Assembly: GCF_029227915.1 (NCBI RefSeq)
Contig: NC_079885.1
Location: 2,232,001-2,296,000, forward strand
Origin: Hydractinia symbiolongicarpus
Taxonomy: Eukaryota > Cnidaria > Hydrozoa > Anthoathecata > Hydractiniidae
DNA length: 64,000 nt
Reading direction: 5' to 3'
Below the pieces are notes generated by a model. The model did not search any database. It was not told the origin of the DNA and was given only the letters and a program-made list of their open reading frames with translations. Made by a program: the position numbers and the translations under genes. Below are positions 1-13,980 of the stretch, piece after piece (position 1 is the stretch's first letter; each line of letters begins with the position of its first letter).

Positions 1-1440
1 AATTTAAAAAATCGTTTTGGAAATGAGTTTACTCACAGGGTACTTTCTTTGTATACATTCGACTAAACGGGCCACGCCCGGGATTTACGGGAAATCGCGG
101 GTTTTCGTTTGCCGGAGATTAAACCACTTTCACTAAGCGTCTCATCAAAAATTAAAACATTTCTGAAAACTACAAGTCTCATGCGTTTTAGTGGTGAAAA
201 GATAATTTAAAAAATCGTTCGGGAAATGAGTTTACTCCCTGTGTACTTTCTTTGTATACTTTTGACTATACGGGCCGAGTCCGGGATTTACGGGAAATCG
301 CGCGTTTTCGTTTGCCGGCGATTAAACTCCTTTTATTCAGCGTCTCATTAAAAATGAAAACATTTTTGAAAACTACAAGTCTCATGCGTTTTAGTGGTGA
401 AAAAAAAATTTAAAAAATCGTTCGGGAAATGAGTTTACACCCTGGGTACTTTCTTTGTATACATTCGACTATACGGGCCAAGCCCGGGATTTACATGAAA
501 TCGCGGGTTTTCGTTTGCCGGCGATTAAACCTCTTTCATTAAGCGTCTCATCAAAAATGAAAACATTTTTGGAAACTACAAGTCTCATTCGTTCTAGTGG
601 TGCAGAAATAATTTGAAAAATCGTTCGGGAAATCAGTTTACTTCCTGGGTACTTTCTTTATATATATTCAACTATACGGGCCAAGCCCGGGATTTACGGG
701 AAATCGCAGGTTTTCGTTTGCCGGCGATTAAACTTCTTTTATTCAGCGTCTCACCAAAAATGAAAACACTTTTGAAAACTACAAGTCTCACGCGTTTTAG
801 TGGTGAAAAAAAAATTTAAAAAATCGTTCGGGAAATGAATTTACACCCTGGGTACTTTCTTTGTATACATTTGACTATATCAGCCGAGCTCGGGATTTAC
901 GTGAAATCGCGGGTTTCCGTTTGCCGGCGATTAAACCTCTTTCATTAAGCGTCTCATCAAAAATAAAAACATTTTTAAAAACTACAAGTCTCATGCGTTT
1001 TAGTGGTGAAAAAATAAGATAAAAAATCGTTCGGGAAATGAGTTTACTCCCTGGGTACTTTCTTTGTATACTTTTGACTATACGGGCCCAGTCCGGGATT
1101 TACGGGAAATCGCGGGTTTTCGTGTGCCGGCAATTAAACTTCTTTTATTCAACGTCTCATCAAAAATGAAAACATTTCTGAAAACTACAAGTTTCATGGG
1201 CTTTAGTGGTGAAATGATAATTTAAAAAATCGTTCGGGAAATGAGTTTACTCCCTGGGTACTTTCTTTGTATATTTTGACTATACGGGCTGAGTCCGGGT
1301 TTACGGGAAATCGCAGGTTTTCGTTTGCCGGCGATTAAACTCCTTTTATTCAGCGTCTCATCAAAAATGAAAACATTTTTGAAAACTACAAATCTCATTC
1401 GTTTTAGTGGTGAAAAGACAATTTAAAAAATCGTTTTGGA
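1..1440. repeat. Satellite segment with copies at 13,981 and 17,219
   Basis: The first seven monomers reappear nearly base for base from 13981 (offset 13,980) and again from 17219 (offset 17,218). Diagnostic variants such as CGACTAAACGGGCCACG and the CAGAAATAATTTGAAAAATC monomer occur in the same order in each copy. This is a segmental duplication within the array rather than simple monomer turnover. Confidence 0.8.
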
Positions 1441-4400
1441 AATGAGTTTACTCACAGGGTACTTTCTTTGTATACATTCGACTATACGGGCCAAGCCCGG
1501 GATTTACGGGAAATCGCGGGTTTTCGTTTGCCGGCGATTAAACCACTTTCACTAAGAGTCTCATCAAAAATGAAAACATTTCTGAAAACTACAAGTCTCA
1601 TGCGTTTTAGTTGTGAAAAGATAATATAAAAATCGTTTTGGAAATGAGTTTACTCACAGAGTACTTTCTTTGTATACATTCGACTATACGGGCCAAGCTC
1701 AGGATTTACGGGAAATCGCGGGTTTTCGTTTGCCGGCGATTAAACCACATTCATTAAGCGTCTCATTAAAAATGAAATCATTTCTGAAAACTACAAGTCT
1801 CATGGGCTTTAGTTGTGAAATAATAATTTAAAAAATCGTTCGCGAAATACGTGTACTCCCTGGGTAATTTCTTTGTATACTTTTGACTATACGGGCCGAG
1901 TCCGGGTTTACGGGAAATCGCAGGTTTTCGTTTGCAGGCGATTAAACTCTTTTTATTCAGCGTCTCATCAAAAATGAAAACATTTTTGAAAACTACAAGT
2001 CTCATGCGTTTTAGTGGTGAAAAGATAATTTAAAAAATCGTTTTGGAAATGAGTTTACTCACAGGGTACTTTCTTTGTACACATTCGACTAAACGGGCCA
2101 CGCCCGGGATTTACGGGAAATCGCGGGTATTCGTTTGCTGGCGATTAAACCACTTTCACTAAGCGTCTCATCAAAAATTAAAACATTTCTGAAAACTACA
2201 AGTCTCATGCGTTTTAGTGGTGAAAAGATAATTTAAAAAATCGTTTTGGAAATGAGTTTACTCACAGGGTACTTTCTTTGTATACATTCGATTATACGGG
2301 CCAAGCCCGGGATTTACGGGAAATCGCGGGTTTTCGTTTGCCGGCGATTAAACCACTTTCACAAAGCGTCTCATCAAAAATAAAAACATTTCTGAAAACT
2401 GCAAGTCTCATGCGTTTTAGTGGTGAAAAAGTAATTTAAAAAATCGTTTGGGAAATGAGTTTACTCCCTGGGTACTTTCGTTGTATACTTTTGACTATTC
2501 GGGCCGAGTCCGGGATTTACGGGAAATCGCGGGTTTTCTTTTGCCGGCAATTAAACTTCTTTTATTCAGCGTCTCATCAAAAATGAAAACAATTTTGAAA
2601 TCTACAAGTCTCACGCGTTTTAGTGGTGAAAAAATAATTTAAGAAATCGTTCTGGAAATGAGTTTACTCACAGGGTACTTTCTTTGTATACATTCGACGA
2701 TACGGGCCAAGCTCGGGATTTACGGGAAATCGCGGGTTTTCGTTTGCCGGCGATTAAACTCCTTTTATTCAGCGTCTCATCAAAAATGAAAACATTTTTG
2801 AAAACTACAAGTCTCATGCGTTTTAGTGGTGAAAAGATAATTTAAAAAATCGTTTTGGAAATGAGTTTACTCACAGGGTACTTTCTTTGTATACATTCGA
2901 CTAAACGGGCCACGCCCGGGATTTACGGGAAATCGCAGGTTTTCGTTTGCCGGAGATTAAACCACTTTCACTAAGCGTCTCATCAAAAATTAAAACATTT
3001 CTGAAAACTACAAGTCTCATGCGTTTTAGTGGTGAAAAGATAATTTAAAAAATCGTTCGGGAAATGAGTTTACTCCCTGTGTACTTTCTTTGTATACTTT
3101 TGACTATACGGGCCGAGTCCGGGATTTACGGAAAATCGCGCGTTTTCGTTTGCCGGCGATTAAACCTCTTTCATTAAGCGTCTCATCAAAAATGAAAACA
3201 TTTTTGGAAACTACAAGTCTCATTCGTTCTAGTGGTGCAGAAATAATTTGAAAAATCGTTCGGGAAATCAGTTTACTCCCTGGGTACTTTCTTTATATAC
3301 ATTCAACTATACGGGCCAAGCCCGGGATTTACGGGAAATCCCAGGTTTTCGTTTGCTGGCGATTAAACTTCTTTTATTCAGCGTCTCACCAAAATTGAAA
3401 ACACTTTTGAAAACTACAAGTCTCACGCGTTTTAGTGGTGAAAAAAAAATTTAAAAAATCGTTCGGGAAATGAGTTTACACCCTGGGTACTTACTTTGTA
3501 TACATTCGACTATACGGGCCGAGCCCGGGATTTACGTGAAATCGCGGGTTTTCGTTTGCCGGCGATTAAACCTCTTTCATTAAGCGTCTCATCAAAAATG
3601 AAAACATTTTTGAAAACTAAAAGTCTCATGCGTTTTAGTGGTGAAAAAATAATTTAAAAAATCGTTCGGGAAATGAGTTTACTCCCTGGGTACTTTCTTT
3701 GTATACATTCGACTATACGGGCCAAGCCCGGGATTTACGTGAAATCGCGGGTTTTCGTTTGCCGGCGATTAAACCACTTTCACTAAGAGTCTCATCAAAA
3801 ATGAAAACATTTCTGAAAACTACAAGTCTCATGCGTTTTAGTTGTGAAAAGATAATATAAAAATCGTTTTGGAAATGAGTTTACTCACAGAGTACTTTCT
3901 TTGTATACATTCGACTATACGGGTCAAGCTCGGGATTTACGGGAAATCGCGGGTTTTCGTTTGCCGGCGATTAAACCACATTCATTAAGCGTCTCATTAA
4001 AAATGAAATCATTTCTGAAAACTACAAGTCTCATGGGCTTTAGTTGTGAAATAATAATTTAAAAAATCGTTCGGGAAATACGTTTACTCCCTGGGTAATT
4101 TCTTTGTATACTTTTGACTATACGGGCCGAGTCCGGGTTTACGGGAAATCGCAGGTTTTCGTTTGCAGGCGATTAAACTCTTTTTATTCAGCGTCTCATC
4201 AAAAATGAAAACATTTTTGAAAACTACAAGTCTCATGCGTTTTAGTGGTGAAAAGATAATTTAAAAAATCGTTTTGGAAATGAGTTTACTCACAGGGTAC
4301 TTTCTTTGTATACATTCGATTATACGGGCCAAGCCCGGGATTTACGGGAAATCGCGGGTTTTCGTTTGCCGGCGATTAAACCACTTTCACAAAGCGTCTC

Positions 4401-5690
4401 ATCAAAAATAAAAACATTTCTGAAAACTGCAAGTCTCATTCGTTTTAGTGGTGAAAAAGTAATTTAAAAAATCGTTCGGGAAATGAGTTTACTCCCTGGG
4501 TACTTTCGTTGTATACTTTTGACTATACGGGCCGAGTCCGGGATTTACGGGAAATCGCGGGTTTTCTTTTGCCGGCAATTAAACTTCTTTTATTCAGCGT
4601 CTCATCAAAAATGAAAACAATTTTGAAATCTACAAGTCTCACGCGTTTTAGTGGTGAAAAAATAATTTAAGAAATCGTTCTGGAAATGAGTTTACTCACA
4701 GGGTACTTTCTTTGTATACATTCGACGATACGGGCCAAGCTCGGGATTTACGGGAAATCGCGGGTTTTCGTTTGCCGGCGATTAAACTCCTTTTATTCAG
4801 CGTCTCATCAAAAATGAAAACATTTTTGAAAACTACAAGTCTCATGCGTTTTAGTGGTGAAAAGATAATTTAAAAAATCGTTTTGGAAATGAGTTTACTC
4901 ACAGGGTACTTTCTTTGTATACATTCGACTAAACGGGCCACGCCCGGGATTTACGGGAAATCGCAGGTTTTCGTTTGCCGGAGATTAAACCACTTTCACT
5001 AAGCGTCTCATCAAAAATTAAAACATTTCTGAAAACTACAAGTCTCATGCGTTTTAGTGGTGAAAAGATAATTTAAAAAATCGTTCGGGAAATGAGTTTA
5101 CTCCCTGTGTACTTTCTTTGTATACTTTTGACTATACGGGCCGAGTCCGGGATTTACGGAAAATCGCGCGTTTTCGTTTGCCGGCGATTAAACCTCTTTC
5201 ATTAAGCGTCTCATCAAAAATGAAAACATTTTTGGAAACTACAAGTCTCATTCGTTCTAGTGGTGCAGAAATAATTTGAAAAATCGTTCGGGAAATCAGT
5301 TTACTCCCTGGGTACTTTCTTTATATACATTCAACTATACGGGCCAAGCCCGGGATTTACGGGAAATCCCAGGTTTTCGTTTGCCGGCGATTAAACTTCT
5401 TTTATTCAGCGTCTCACCAAAATTGAAAACACTTTTGAAAACTACAAGTCTCACGCGTTTTAGTGGTGAAAAAAAAATTTAAAAAATCGTTCGGGAAATG
5501 AGTTTACACCCTGGGTACTTACTTTGTATACATTCGACTATACGGGCCGAGCCCGGGATTTACGTGAAATCGCGGGTTTTCGTTTGCCGGCGATTAAACC
5601 TCTTTCATTAAGCGTCTCATCAAAAATGAAAACATTTTTGAAAACTAAAAGTCTCATGCGTTTTAGTGGTGAAAAAATAATTTAAAAAAT
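1440..5690. repeat. Satellite multimer duplication (11-mer and 10-mer)
   Basis: Variant monomers repeat with an offset of 2231 bp (for example CATGGGCTTTAGTTGTG at 1801 and 4032) that changes to 2028 bp further on (CATTCGATTATACGGG near 2284 and 4312). The change equals one monomer: the copy at 2041-2243 has no counterpart in the second multimer. So an 11-monomer block was duplicated and one monomer was lost from the second copy, or gained in the first. Confidence 0.75.
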
Positions 5691-6689
5691 CGTTCGGGAA
5701 ATGAGTTTACTCCCTGGGTACTTTCTTTGTATACTTTTGACTATACGGGCCCAGTCCAGGATTTACGGGAAATCGCGGGTTTTCGTGTGCCGGCGATTAA
5801 ACTTCTTTTATTCAACGTCTCATCAAAAATGAAAACATTTCTGAAAACTACAAGTCTCATGGCCTTTAGTGGTGAAATAATAATTTAAAAAATCGTTCGG
5901 GAAATGAGTTTACTCCCTGGGTACATTCTTTGTATACATTCGACTATACGGGCCAAGCCCGGGATTTACGTGAAATCGCGGGTTTTCGTTTGCCGGCGAT
6001 TAAACCTCTTTCATTAAGCGTCTCATCAAAAATAAAAACATTTTTAAAAACTACAAGTCTCATGCGTTTTAGTGGTGAAAAGATAAGTTAAAAAATCGTT
6101 CGTGAAATGAGTTTACTCCCTGGGTACTTTCTTTGTATACTTTTGACTATACGGGCCTGTCCGGGGTTTACGGAAATCGCGGGTTTTCGTGTGCCGGCGA
6201 TTAAACTTCTTTTATTCATTGTCCCATCAAAAATGAAAACATTTTTGAAAACTACAAGTCTGATGCGTTTTAGTGGTGAAAAGATAATTTAAAAAATCGT
6301 TTTGGAAATGAGTTTACTCACAGGGTACTTTCTTTGTATACATTCGACTATACGGGCCAAGCCCGGGATTTACGGGAAATCGCGGGTTTTCGTTTGCCGG
6401 CGATTAAACCACTTTCACTAAGAGTCTCATCAAAAATGAAAACATTTCTGAAAACTACAAGTCTCATGCGTTTTAGTTGTGAAAAGATAATATAAAAATC
6501 GTTTTGGAAATGAGTTTACTCACAGAGTACTTTCTTTGTATACATTCGACTATACGGGCCAAGCCCGGGATTTACAGGAAATCGCGGGTTTTCGTTTCCC
6601 GGCTATTAAACCACATTCATTAAGCGTCTCATCAAAAATGAAAACATTTCTGAAAACTATAAGTCTCATGGGCTTTAGTGGTGAAATAA

Positions 6690-7906
6690 TAATTTAAAAA
6701 ATCGTTCGGGAAATGAGTTTACTCCTTGGGTACTTTCTTTGTATATTTTGACTATACGGGCCGAGTCCGGGATTTACGGGAAATCGCGGGTTTTCGTTTC
6801 CCGGCGATTAAACTCCTTTTATTCAGCGTCTCATCAAAAATGAAAACATTTTTGAAAACTACAAGTCTCATGCGTTTTAGTGGTGAAAAGATAATTTAAA
6901 AAATCGTTCTGGAACTGAGTTTACTCACAGGGTACTTTCTTTGTAAACATTCGACTATACGGGCCGAGTCCGGGATTTACGGGAAATCGTGCGTTTTCGT
7001 TTGCCGGCGATTAAACTCCTTTTATTCAGCGTCTCATTAAAAAAGAAAACATTTTTGGAAACTACAAGTCTCATTCGTTCTAGTGGTGCAGAAATAATTT
7101 GAAAAATCGTTCGGGAAATCAGTTTACTCCCTGGGTACTTTCTTTATATACATTCAACTATACGGGCCTAACCCGGGATTTACGGGAAATCGCGGGTTTT
7201 CTTTTGCCGGCAATTAAACTTCTTTTATTCAGCGTCTCATCAAAAATGAAAACACTTTTGAAAACTACAAGTCTCACCCGTTTTAGTGGTGAAATAATAA
7301 TTTAAAAAATCGTTCGGGAAATGAGTTTACTCCTTGGGTACTTTCTTTGTATATTTTGACTATACGGGCCGAGTCCGGGATTTACGGGAAATCGCGGGTT
7401 TTCGTTTCCCGGCGATTAAACTCCTTTTATTCAGCGTCTCATCAAAAATGAAAACATTTTTGAAAACTACAAGTCTCATGCGTTTTAGTGGTGAAAAGAT
7501 AATTTAAAAAATCGTTCTGGAACTGAGTTTACTCACAGGGTACTTTCTTTGTAAACATTCGACTATACGGGCCGAGTCCGGGATTTACGGGAAATCGTGC
7601 GTTTTCGTTTGCCGGCGATTAAACTCCTTTTATTCAGCGTCTCATTAAAAAAGAAAACATTTTTGGAAACTACAAGTCTCATTCGTTCTAGTGGTGCAGA
7701 AATAATTTGAAAAATCGTTCGGGAAATCAGTTTACTCCCTGGGTACTTTCTTTATATACATTCAACTATACGGGCCTAACCCGGGATTTACGGGAAATCG
7801 CGGGTTTTCTTTTGCCGGCAATTAAACTTCTTTTATTCAGCGTCTCATCAAAAATGAAAACACTTTTGAAAACTACTAGTCTCACCCGTTTTAGTGGTGA
7901 AAAAAT
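6690..7906. repeat. Satellite 3-mer tandem duplication (608 bp)
   Basis: Two adjacent 608-bp blocks of three monomers are nearly identical, including unusual variants GGAACTGAG, GTAAACATTCG and GGGCCTAACCC, which appear in the same positions in both blocks. Confidence 0.75.
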
Positions 7907-10539
7907 AATTTAAGAAATCGTTCTGGAAATGAGTTTACTCACAGGGTACTTTCTTTGTATACATTCGACGATACGGGCCAAGCCCGGGATTTACTGGAAA
8001 TCGCGGGTTTTCGTTTGCCGGCGATTAAACTCCTTTTATTCAGCGTCTCATCAAAAATGAAAACATTTTTGAAAATTACAAGTCTCATGCGTTTTAGTGG
8101 TGAAAAGATAATTTAAAAAATCGTTCTGGAAATGAGTTTACTCACAGGTTACTTTCTTTGTATACATTCGACGATACGGGCCAAGCCCGGGATTTACTGG
8201 AAATCGCGGGTTTTCGTTTGCCGGCGATTAAACTCCTTTTACTCAGCGTCTCATCAAAAATGAAAACATTTTTGAAAACTACAAGTCTCATGCGTTTTAG
8301 TGGTGAAAAGATAATTTAAAAAATCGTTTTGGAAATGAGTTTACTCACAGGGTACTTTCTTTGTATACATTCGACTAAACGGGCTACGCCCGGGATTTAC
8401 GGGAAATCGCGGGTTTTCGTTTGCCGGAGATTAAACCACTTTCACTAAGCGTCTCATCAAAAATTAAAACATTTCTGAAAACTACAAGTCTCATGCGTTT
8501 TAGTGGTGAAAAGATAATTTAAAAAATCGTTCGGGAAATGAGTTTACTCCCTGTGTACTTTCTTTGTATACTTTTGACTATACGGGCCGAGTCCGGGATT
8601 TACGGGAAATCGCGCGTTTTCGTTTGCCGGCGATTAAACCTCTTTCATTAAGCGTCTCATCAAAAATGAAAACATTTTTGGAAACTACAAGTCTCATTCG
8701 TTCTAGTGGTGCAGAAATAATTTGAAAAATCGTTCGGGAAATCAGTTTACTCCCTGGGTACTTTCTTTATATACATTCAACTATACGGGCCAAGCCCGGG
8801 ATTTACGGGAAATCGCAGGTTTTCGTTTGCCGGCGATTAAACTTCTTTTATTCAGCGTCTCACCAAAAATGAAAACACTTTTGAAAACTACAAGTCTTAC
8901 GCGTTTTAGTGGTGAAAAAAAAATTTAAAAAATCGTTCGGGAAATGAATTTACACCCTGGGTACTTTCTTTGTATACATTCGACTATACCAGCCGAGCTC
9001 GGAATTTACGTGAAATCGCGGGTTTCCGTTTGCCGGCGATTAAACCTCTTTCATTAAGCGTCTCATCAAAAATAAAAACATTTTTAAAAACTACAAGTCT
9101 CATGCGTTTTAGTGGTGAAAAAATAAGTTAAAAAATCGTTCGGGAAATGAGTTTACTCCCTGGGTACTTTCTTTGTATACTTTTGACTATACGGGCCCAG
9201 TCCGGGATTTACGGGAAATCGCGGGTTTTCGTGTGCCGGCAATTAAACTTCTTTTATTCAACGTCTCATCAAAAATGAAAACATTTCTGAAAACTACAAG
9301 TCTCATGGGCTTTAGTGGTGAAATAATAATTTAAAAAATCGTTCGGGAAATGAGTTTACTCCCTGGGTACTTTCTTTGTATATTTTGACTATACGGGCCG
9401 AGTCCGGGTTTACGGGAAATCGCAGGTTTTCGTTTGCCGGCGATTAAACTCCTTTTATTCAGCGTCTCATCAAAAATGAAAACATTTTTGAAAACTACAA
9501 ATCTCATTCGTTTTAGTGGTGAAAAGACAATTTAAAAAATCGTTTTTGAAATGAGTTTACTCACAGGGTACTTTCTTTGTATACATTCGACTATACGGGC
9601 CAAGCCCGGGATTTACGTGAAATCGCGGGTTTTCGTTTGCCGGCGATTAAACCTCTTTCATTAAGCGTCTCATCAAAAATAAAAACATTTTTAAAAACTA
9701 CAAGTCTCATGCGTTTTAGTGGTGAAAAAATAAGTTAAAAAATCGTTCGGGAAATAAGTTTACTCCCTGGGTACTTTCGTTGTATACTTTTGACTATACG
9801 GGCCTGTCCGGGATTTACGGAAATCGCGGGTTTTCGTGTGCCGGCGATTAAACTTCTTTTATTCAGCGTCCCATCAAAAATGAAAACATTTTTGAAAACT
9901 ACAAGTCTCATGCGTTTTAGTGGTGAAAAGATAATTTAAAAAATCGTTTTGGAAATGAGTTTACTCACAGGGTACTTTCTTTGTATACATTCGACTATAC
10001 GGGCCAAGCCCGGGATTTACGGGAAATCGCGGGTTTTCGTTTGCCGGCGATTAAACCACTTTCACTAAGAGTCTCATCAAAAATGAAAACATTTCTGAAA
10101 ACTACAAGTCTCATGCGTTTTAGTTGTGAAAAGATAATATAAAAAATCGTTTTGGAAATGAGTTTACTCACAGAGTACTTTCTTTGTATACATTCGACTA
10201 TACGGGCCAAGCCCGGGATTTACAGGAAATCGCGGGTTTTCGTTTGCCGGCGATTAAACCTCTTTCATTAAGCGTCTCATCAAAAATAAAAACATTTTTA
10301 AAAACTACAAGTCTCATGCGTTTTAGTGGTGAAAAAATAAGTTAAAAAATCGTTCGAGAAATGAGTTTACTCCCTGGGTACTTTCTTTGTATACTTTTGA
10401 CTATACTGGCCTGTCCGGGATTTACGGAAATCGCGGGTTTTCTTGTGCCGGCGATTAAACTTCTTTTATTCAGCGTCCCATCAAAAATGAAAACATTTTT
10501 GAAAACTACAAGTCTCATGCGTTTTAGTGGTGAAAAAAT

Positions 10540-12970
10540 AATTTAAAAAATCGTTCGGGAAATGAGTTTACTCCCTGGGTACTTTCTTTGTATACTTTTG
10601 ACTATACGGGCCCAGTCCGGGATTTACGGGAAATCGCGGGTTTTCGTGTGCCGGCGATTAAACTTCTTTTATTCAACGTCTCATCAAAAATGAAAACATT
10701 TCTGAAAACTACAAGTCTCATGGCCTTTAGTGGTGAAATAATAATTTAAAAAATCGTTCGGGAAATGAGTTTACTCCCTGGGTACATTCTTTGTATATTT
10801 TGACTATACGGGCCGAGTCCAGGTTTACGGGAAATCGCAGGTTTTCGTTTGCCGGCGATTAAACTCCTTTTATTCAGCGTCTCATCAAGAATGAAAACAT
10901 TTTTGAAAACTACAAGTCTCATTCGTTTTAGTGGTAAAAAGATAATTTAAAAAATCGTTTTGGAAATGAGTTTACTCACAGGGTACTTTCTTTGTATACA
11001 TTCGACTATACGGGCCAAGCCCGGGATTTACGTGAAATCGCGGGTTTTCGTTTGCCGGCGATTAAACCTCTTTCATTAAGCGTCTCATCAAAAATAAAAA
11101 CATTTTTAAAAACTACAAGTCTCATGCGTTTTAGTGGTGAAAAAATAAGTTAAAAAATCGTTCGTGAAATGAGTTTACTCCCTGGGTACTTTCTTTGTAT
11201 ACTTTTGACTATACGGGCCTGTCCGGGGTTTACGGAAATCGCGGGTTTTCGTGTGCCGGCGATTAAACTTCTTTTATTCATTGTCCCATCAAAAATGAAA
11301 ACATTTTTGAAAACTACAAGTCTCATGCGTTTTAGTGGTGAAAAGATAATTTAAAAAATCGTTTTGGAAATGAGTTTACTCACAGGATACTTTCTTTGTA
11401 TACATTCGACTATACGGACCAAGCCCGGGATTTACGGGAAATCGCGGATTTTCGTTTGCCGGCGATTAAACCACTTTCACTAAGAGTCTCATCAAAAATG
11501 AAAACATTTCTGAAAACTACAAGTCTCATGCGTTTTAGTTGTGAAAAGATAATATAAAAAATCGTTTTGGAAATGAGTTTACTCACAGAGTACTTTCTTT
11601 GTATACATTCGACTATACGGGCCAAGCCCGGGATTTACAGGAAATCGCGGGTTTTCGTTTGCGGGCTATTAAACCTCTTTTATTAAGCGTCTCATCAAAA
11701 ATGAAAACATTTTTGAAAACTGCAAGTCTCATGCGTTTTAGTGGTGAAAAAATAATTTAAAAAATCGTTCGGGAAATGAGTTTACTCCCTGGGTACTTTC
11801 TTTGTATACTTTTGACTATACGGGCCCAGTCCGGGATTTACGGGAAATCGCGGGTTTTCGTGTGCCGGCGATTAAACTTCTTTTATTCAACGTCTCATCA
11901 AAAATGAAAACATTTCTGAAAACTACAAGTCTCATGGCCTTTAGTGGTGAAATAATAATTTAAAAAATCGTTCGGGAAATGAGTTTACTCCCTGGGTACA
12001 TTCTTTGTATATTTTGACTATACGGGCCGAGTCCAGGTTTACGGGAAATCGCAGGTTTTCGTTTGCCGGCGATTAAACTCCTTTTATTCAGCGTCTCATC
12101 AAGAATGAAAACATTTTTGAAAACTACAAGTCTCATTCGTTTTAGTGGTAAAAAGATAATTTAAAAAATCGTTTTGGAAATGAGTTTACTCACTGGGTAC
12201 TTTCTTTGTATACATTCGACTATACGGGCCAAGCCCGGGATTTACGTGAAATCGCGGGTTTTCGTTTGCCGGCGATTAAAATTCTTTCATTAAGCGTCTC
12301 ATCAAAAATAAAAACATTTTTAAAAACTACAAGTCTCATGCGTTTTAGTGGTGAAAAAATAAGTTAAAAAATCGTTCGTGAAATGAGTTTACTCCCTGGG
12401 TACTTTCTTTGTATACTTTTGACTATACGGGCCTGTCCGGGGTTTACGGAAATCGCGGGTTTTCGTGTGCCGGCGATTAAACTTCTTTTATTCATTGTCC
12501 CATCAAAAATGAAAACATTTTTGAAAACTACAAGTCTCATGCGTTTTAGTGGTGAAAAGATAATTTAAAAAATCGTTTTGGAAATGAGTTTACTCACAGG
12601 GTACTTTCTTTGTATACATTCGACTATACGGACCAAGCCCGGGATTTACGGGAAATCGCGGATTTTCGTTTGCCGGCGATTAAACCACTTTCACTAAGAG
12701 TCTCATCAAAAATGAAAACATTTCTGAAAACTACAAGTCTCATGCGTTTTAGTTGTGAAAAGATAATATAAAAAATCGTTTTGGAAATGAGTTTACTCAC
12801 AGAGTACTTTCTTTGTATACATTCGACTATACGGGCCAAGCCCGGGATTTACAGGAAATCGCGGGTTTTCGTTTGCGGGCTATTAAACCACATTCATTAA
12901 GCGTCTCATCAAAAATGAAAACATTTCTGAAAACTACAAGTCTCATGGGCTTTAGTGGTGAAATAATAAT
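10540..12970. repeat. Satellite 6-mer tandem duplication (~1214 bp)
   Basis: Rare variants such as CATGGCCTTTAGTGG (10720 and 11934), TCATCAAGAATG and CGGGGTTTACGG recur at an offset of about 1214 bp, six monomers. Two consecutive copies are seen. Confidence 0.75.
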
Positions 12971-13980
12971 TTAAAAAATCGTTCGGGAAATGAGTTTACT
13001 CCTTGGGTACTTTCTTTGTATATTTTGACTATACGGGCCGAGTCCGGGTTTACGGGAAATCGCAGGTTTTCGTTTGCCGGGGATTAAACTCCTTTTATTC
13101 AGCGTCTCATCAAAAATGAAAACATTTTTGAAAACTACAAGTCTCATTCGTTTTAGTGGTGAAAAGATAATTTGAAAAATCGTTTTGGAAATGAGTTTAC
13201 TCACAGGGTACTTTCTTTGTATACTTTTGTCTATACGGGCCGAGTCCGGGATTTACGGGAAATCGCGGGTTTTCGTTTCCCGGCGATTAAACTCCTTTTA
13301 TTCAGCGTCTCATCAAAAATGAAAACATTTTTGAAAACTACAAGTCTCATGCGTTTTAGTGGTGAAAAGATAATTTCAAAAATCGTTCTGGAACTGAGTT
13401 TACTCACAGGGTACTTTCTTTGTAAACATTCGACTATACGGGCCGAGTCCGGGATTTACGGGAAATCGCGCGTTTTCGTTTGCCGGCGATTAAACTCCTT
13501 TTATTCAGCGTCTCATTAAAAAAGAAAACATTTTTGGAAACTACAAGTCTCATTCGTTCTAGTGGTGCAGAAATAATTTGAAAAATCGTTCGGGAAATCA
13601 GTTTACTCCCTGGGTACTTTCTTTATATACATTCAACTATACGGGCCTAACCCGGGATTAACGGGAAATCGCGGGTTTTCTTTTGCCGGCAATTAAACTT
13701 CTTTTATTCAGCGTCTCATCAAAAATGAAAACACTTTTGAAAACTACAAGTCTCACGCGTTTTAGTGGTGAAAAATTAATTTAGGAAATCGTTCTGGAAA
13801 TGAGTTTACTCACAGGGTACTTTCTTTGTATACATTCGACGATACGGGCCAAGCCCGGGATTTACTGGAAATCGCGGGTTTTCGTTTGCCGGCGATTAAA
13901 CTCCTTTTATTCAGCGTCTCATCAAAAATGAAAACATTTTTGAAAACTACAAGTCTCATGCGTTTTAGTGGTGAAAAGAT

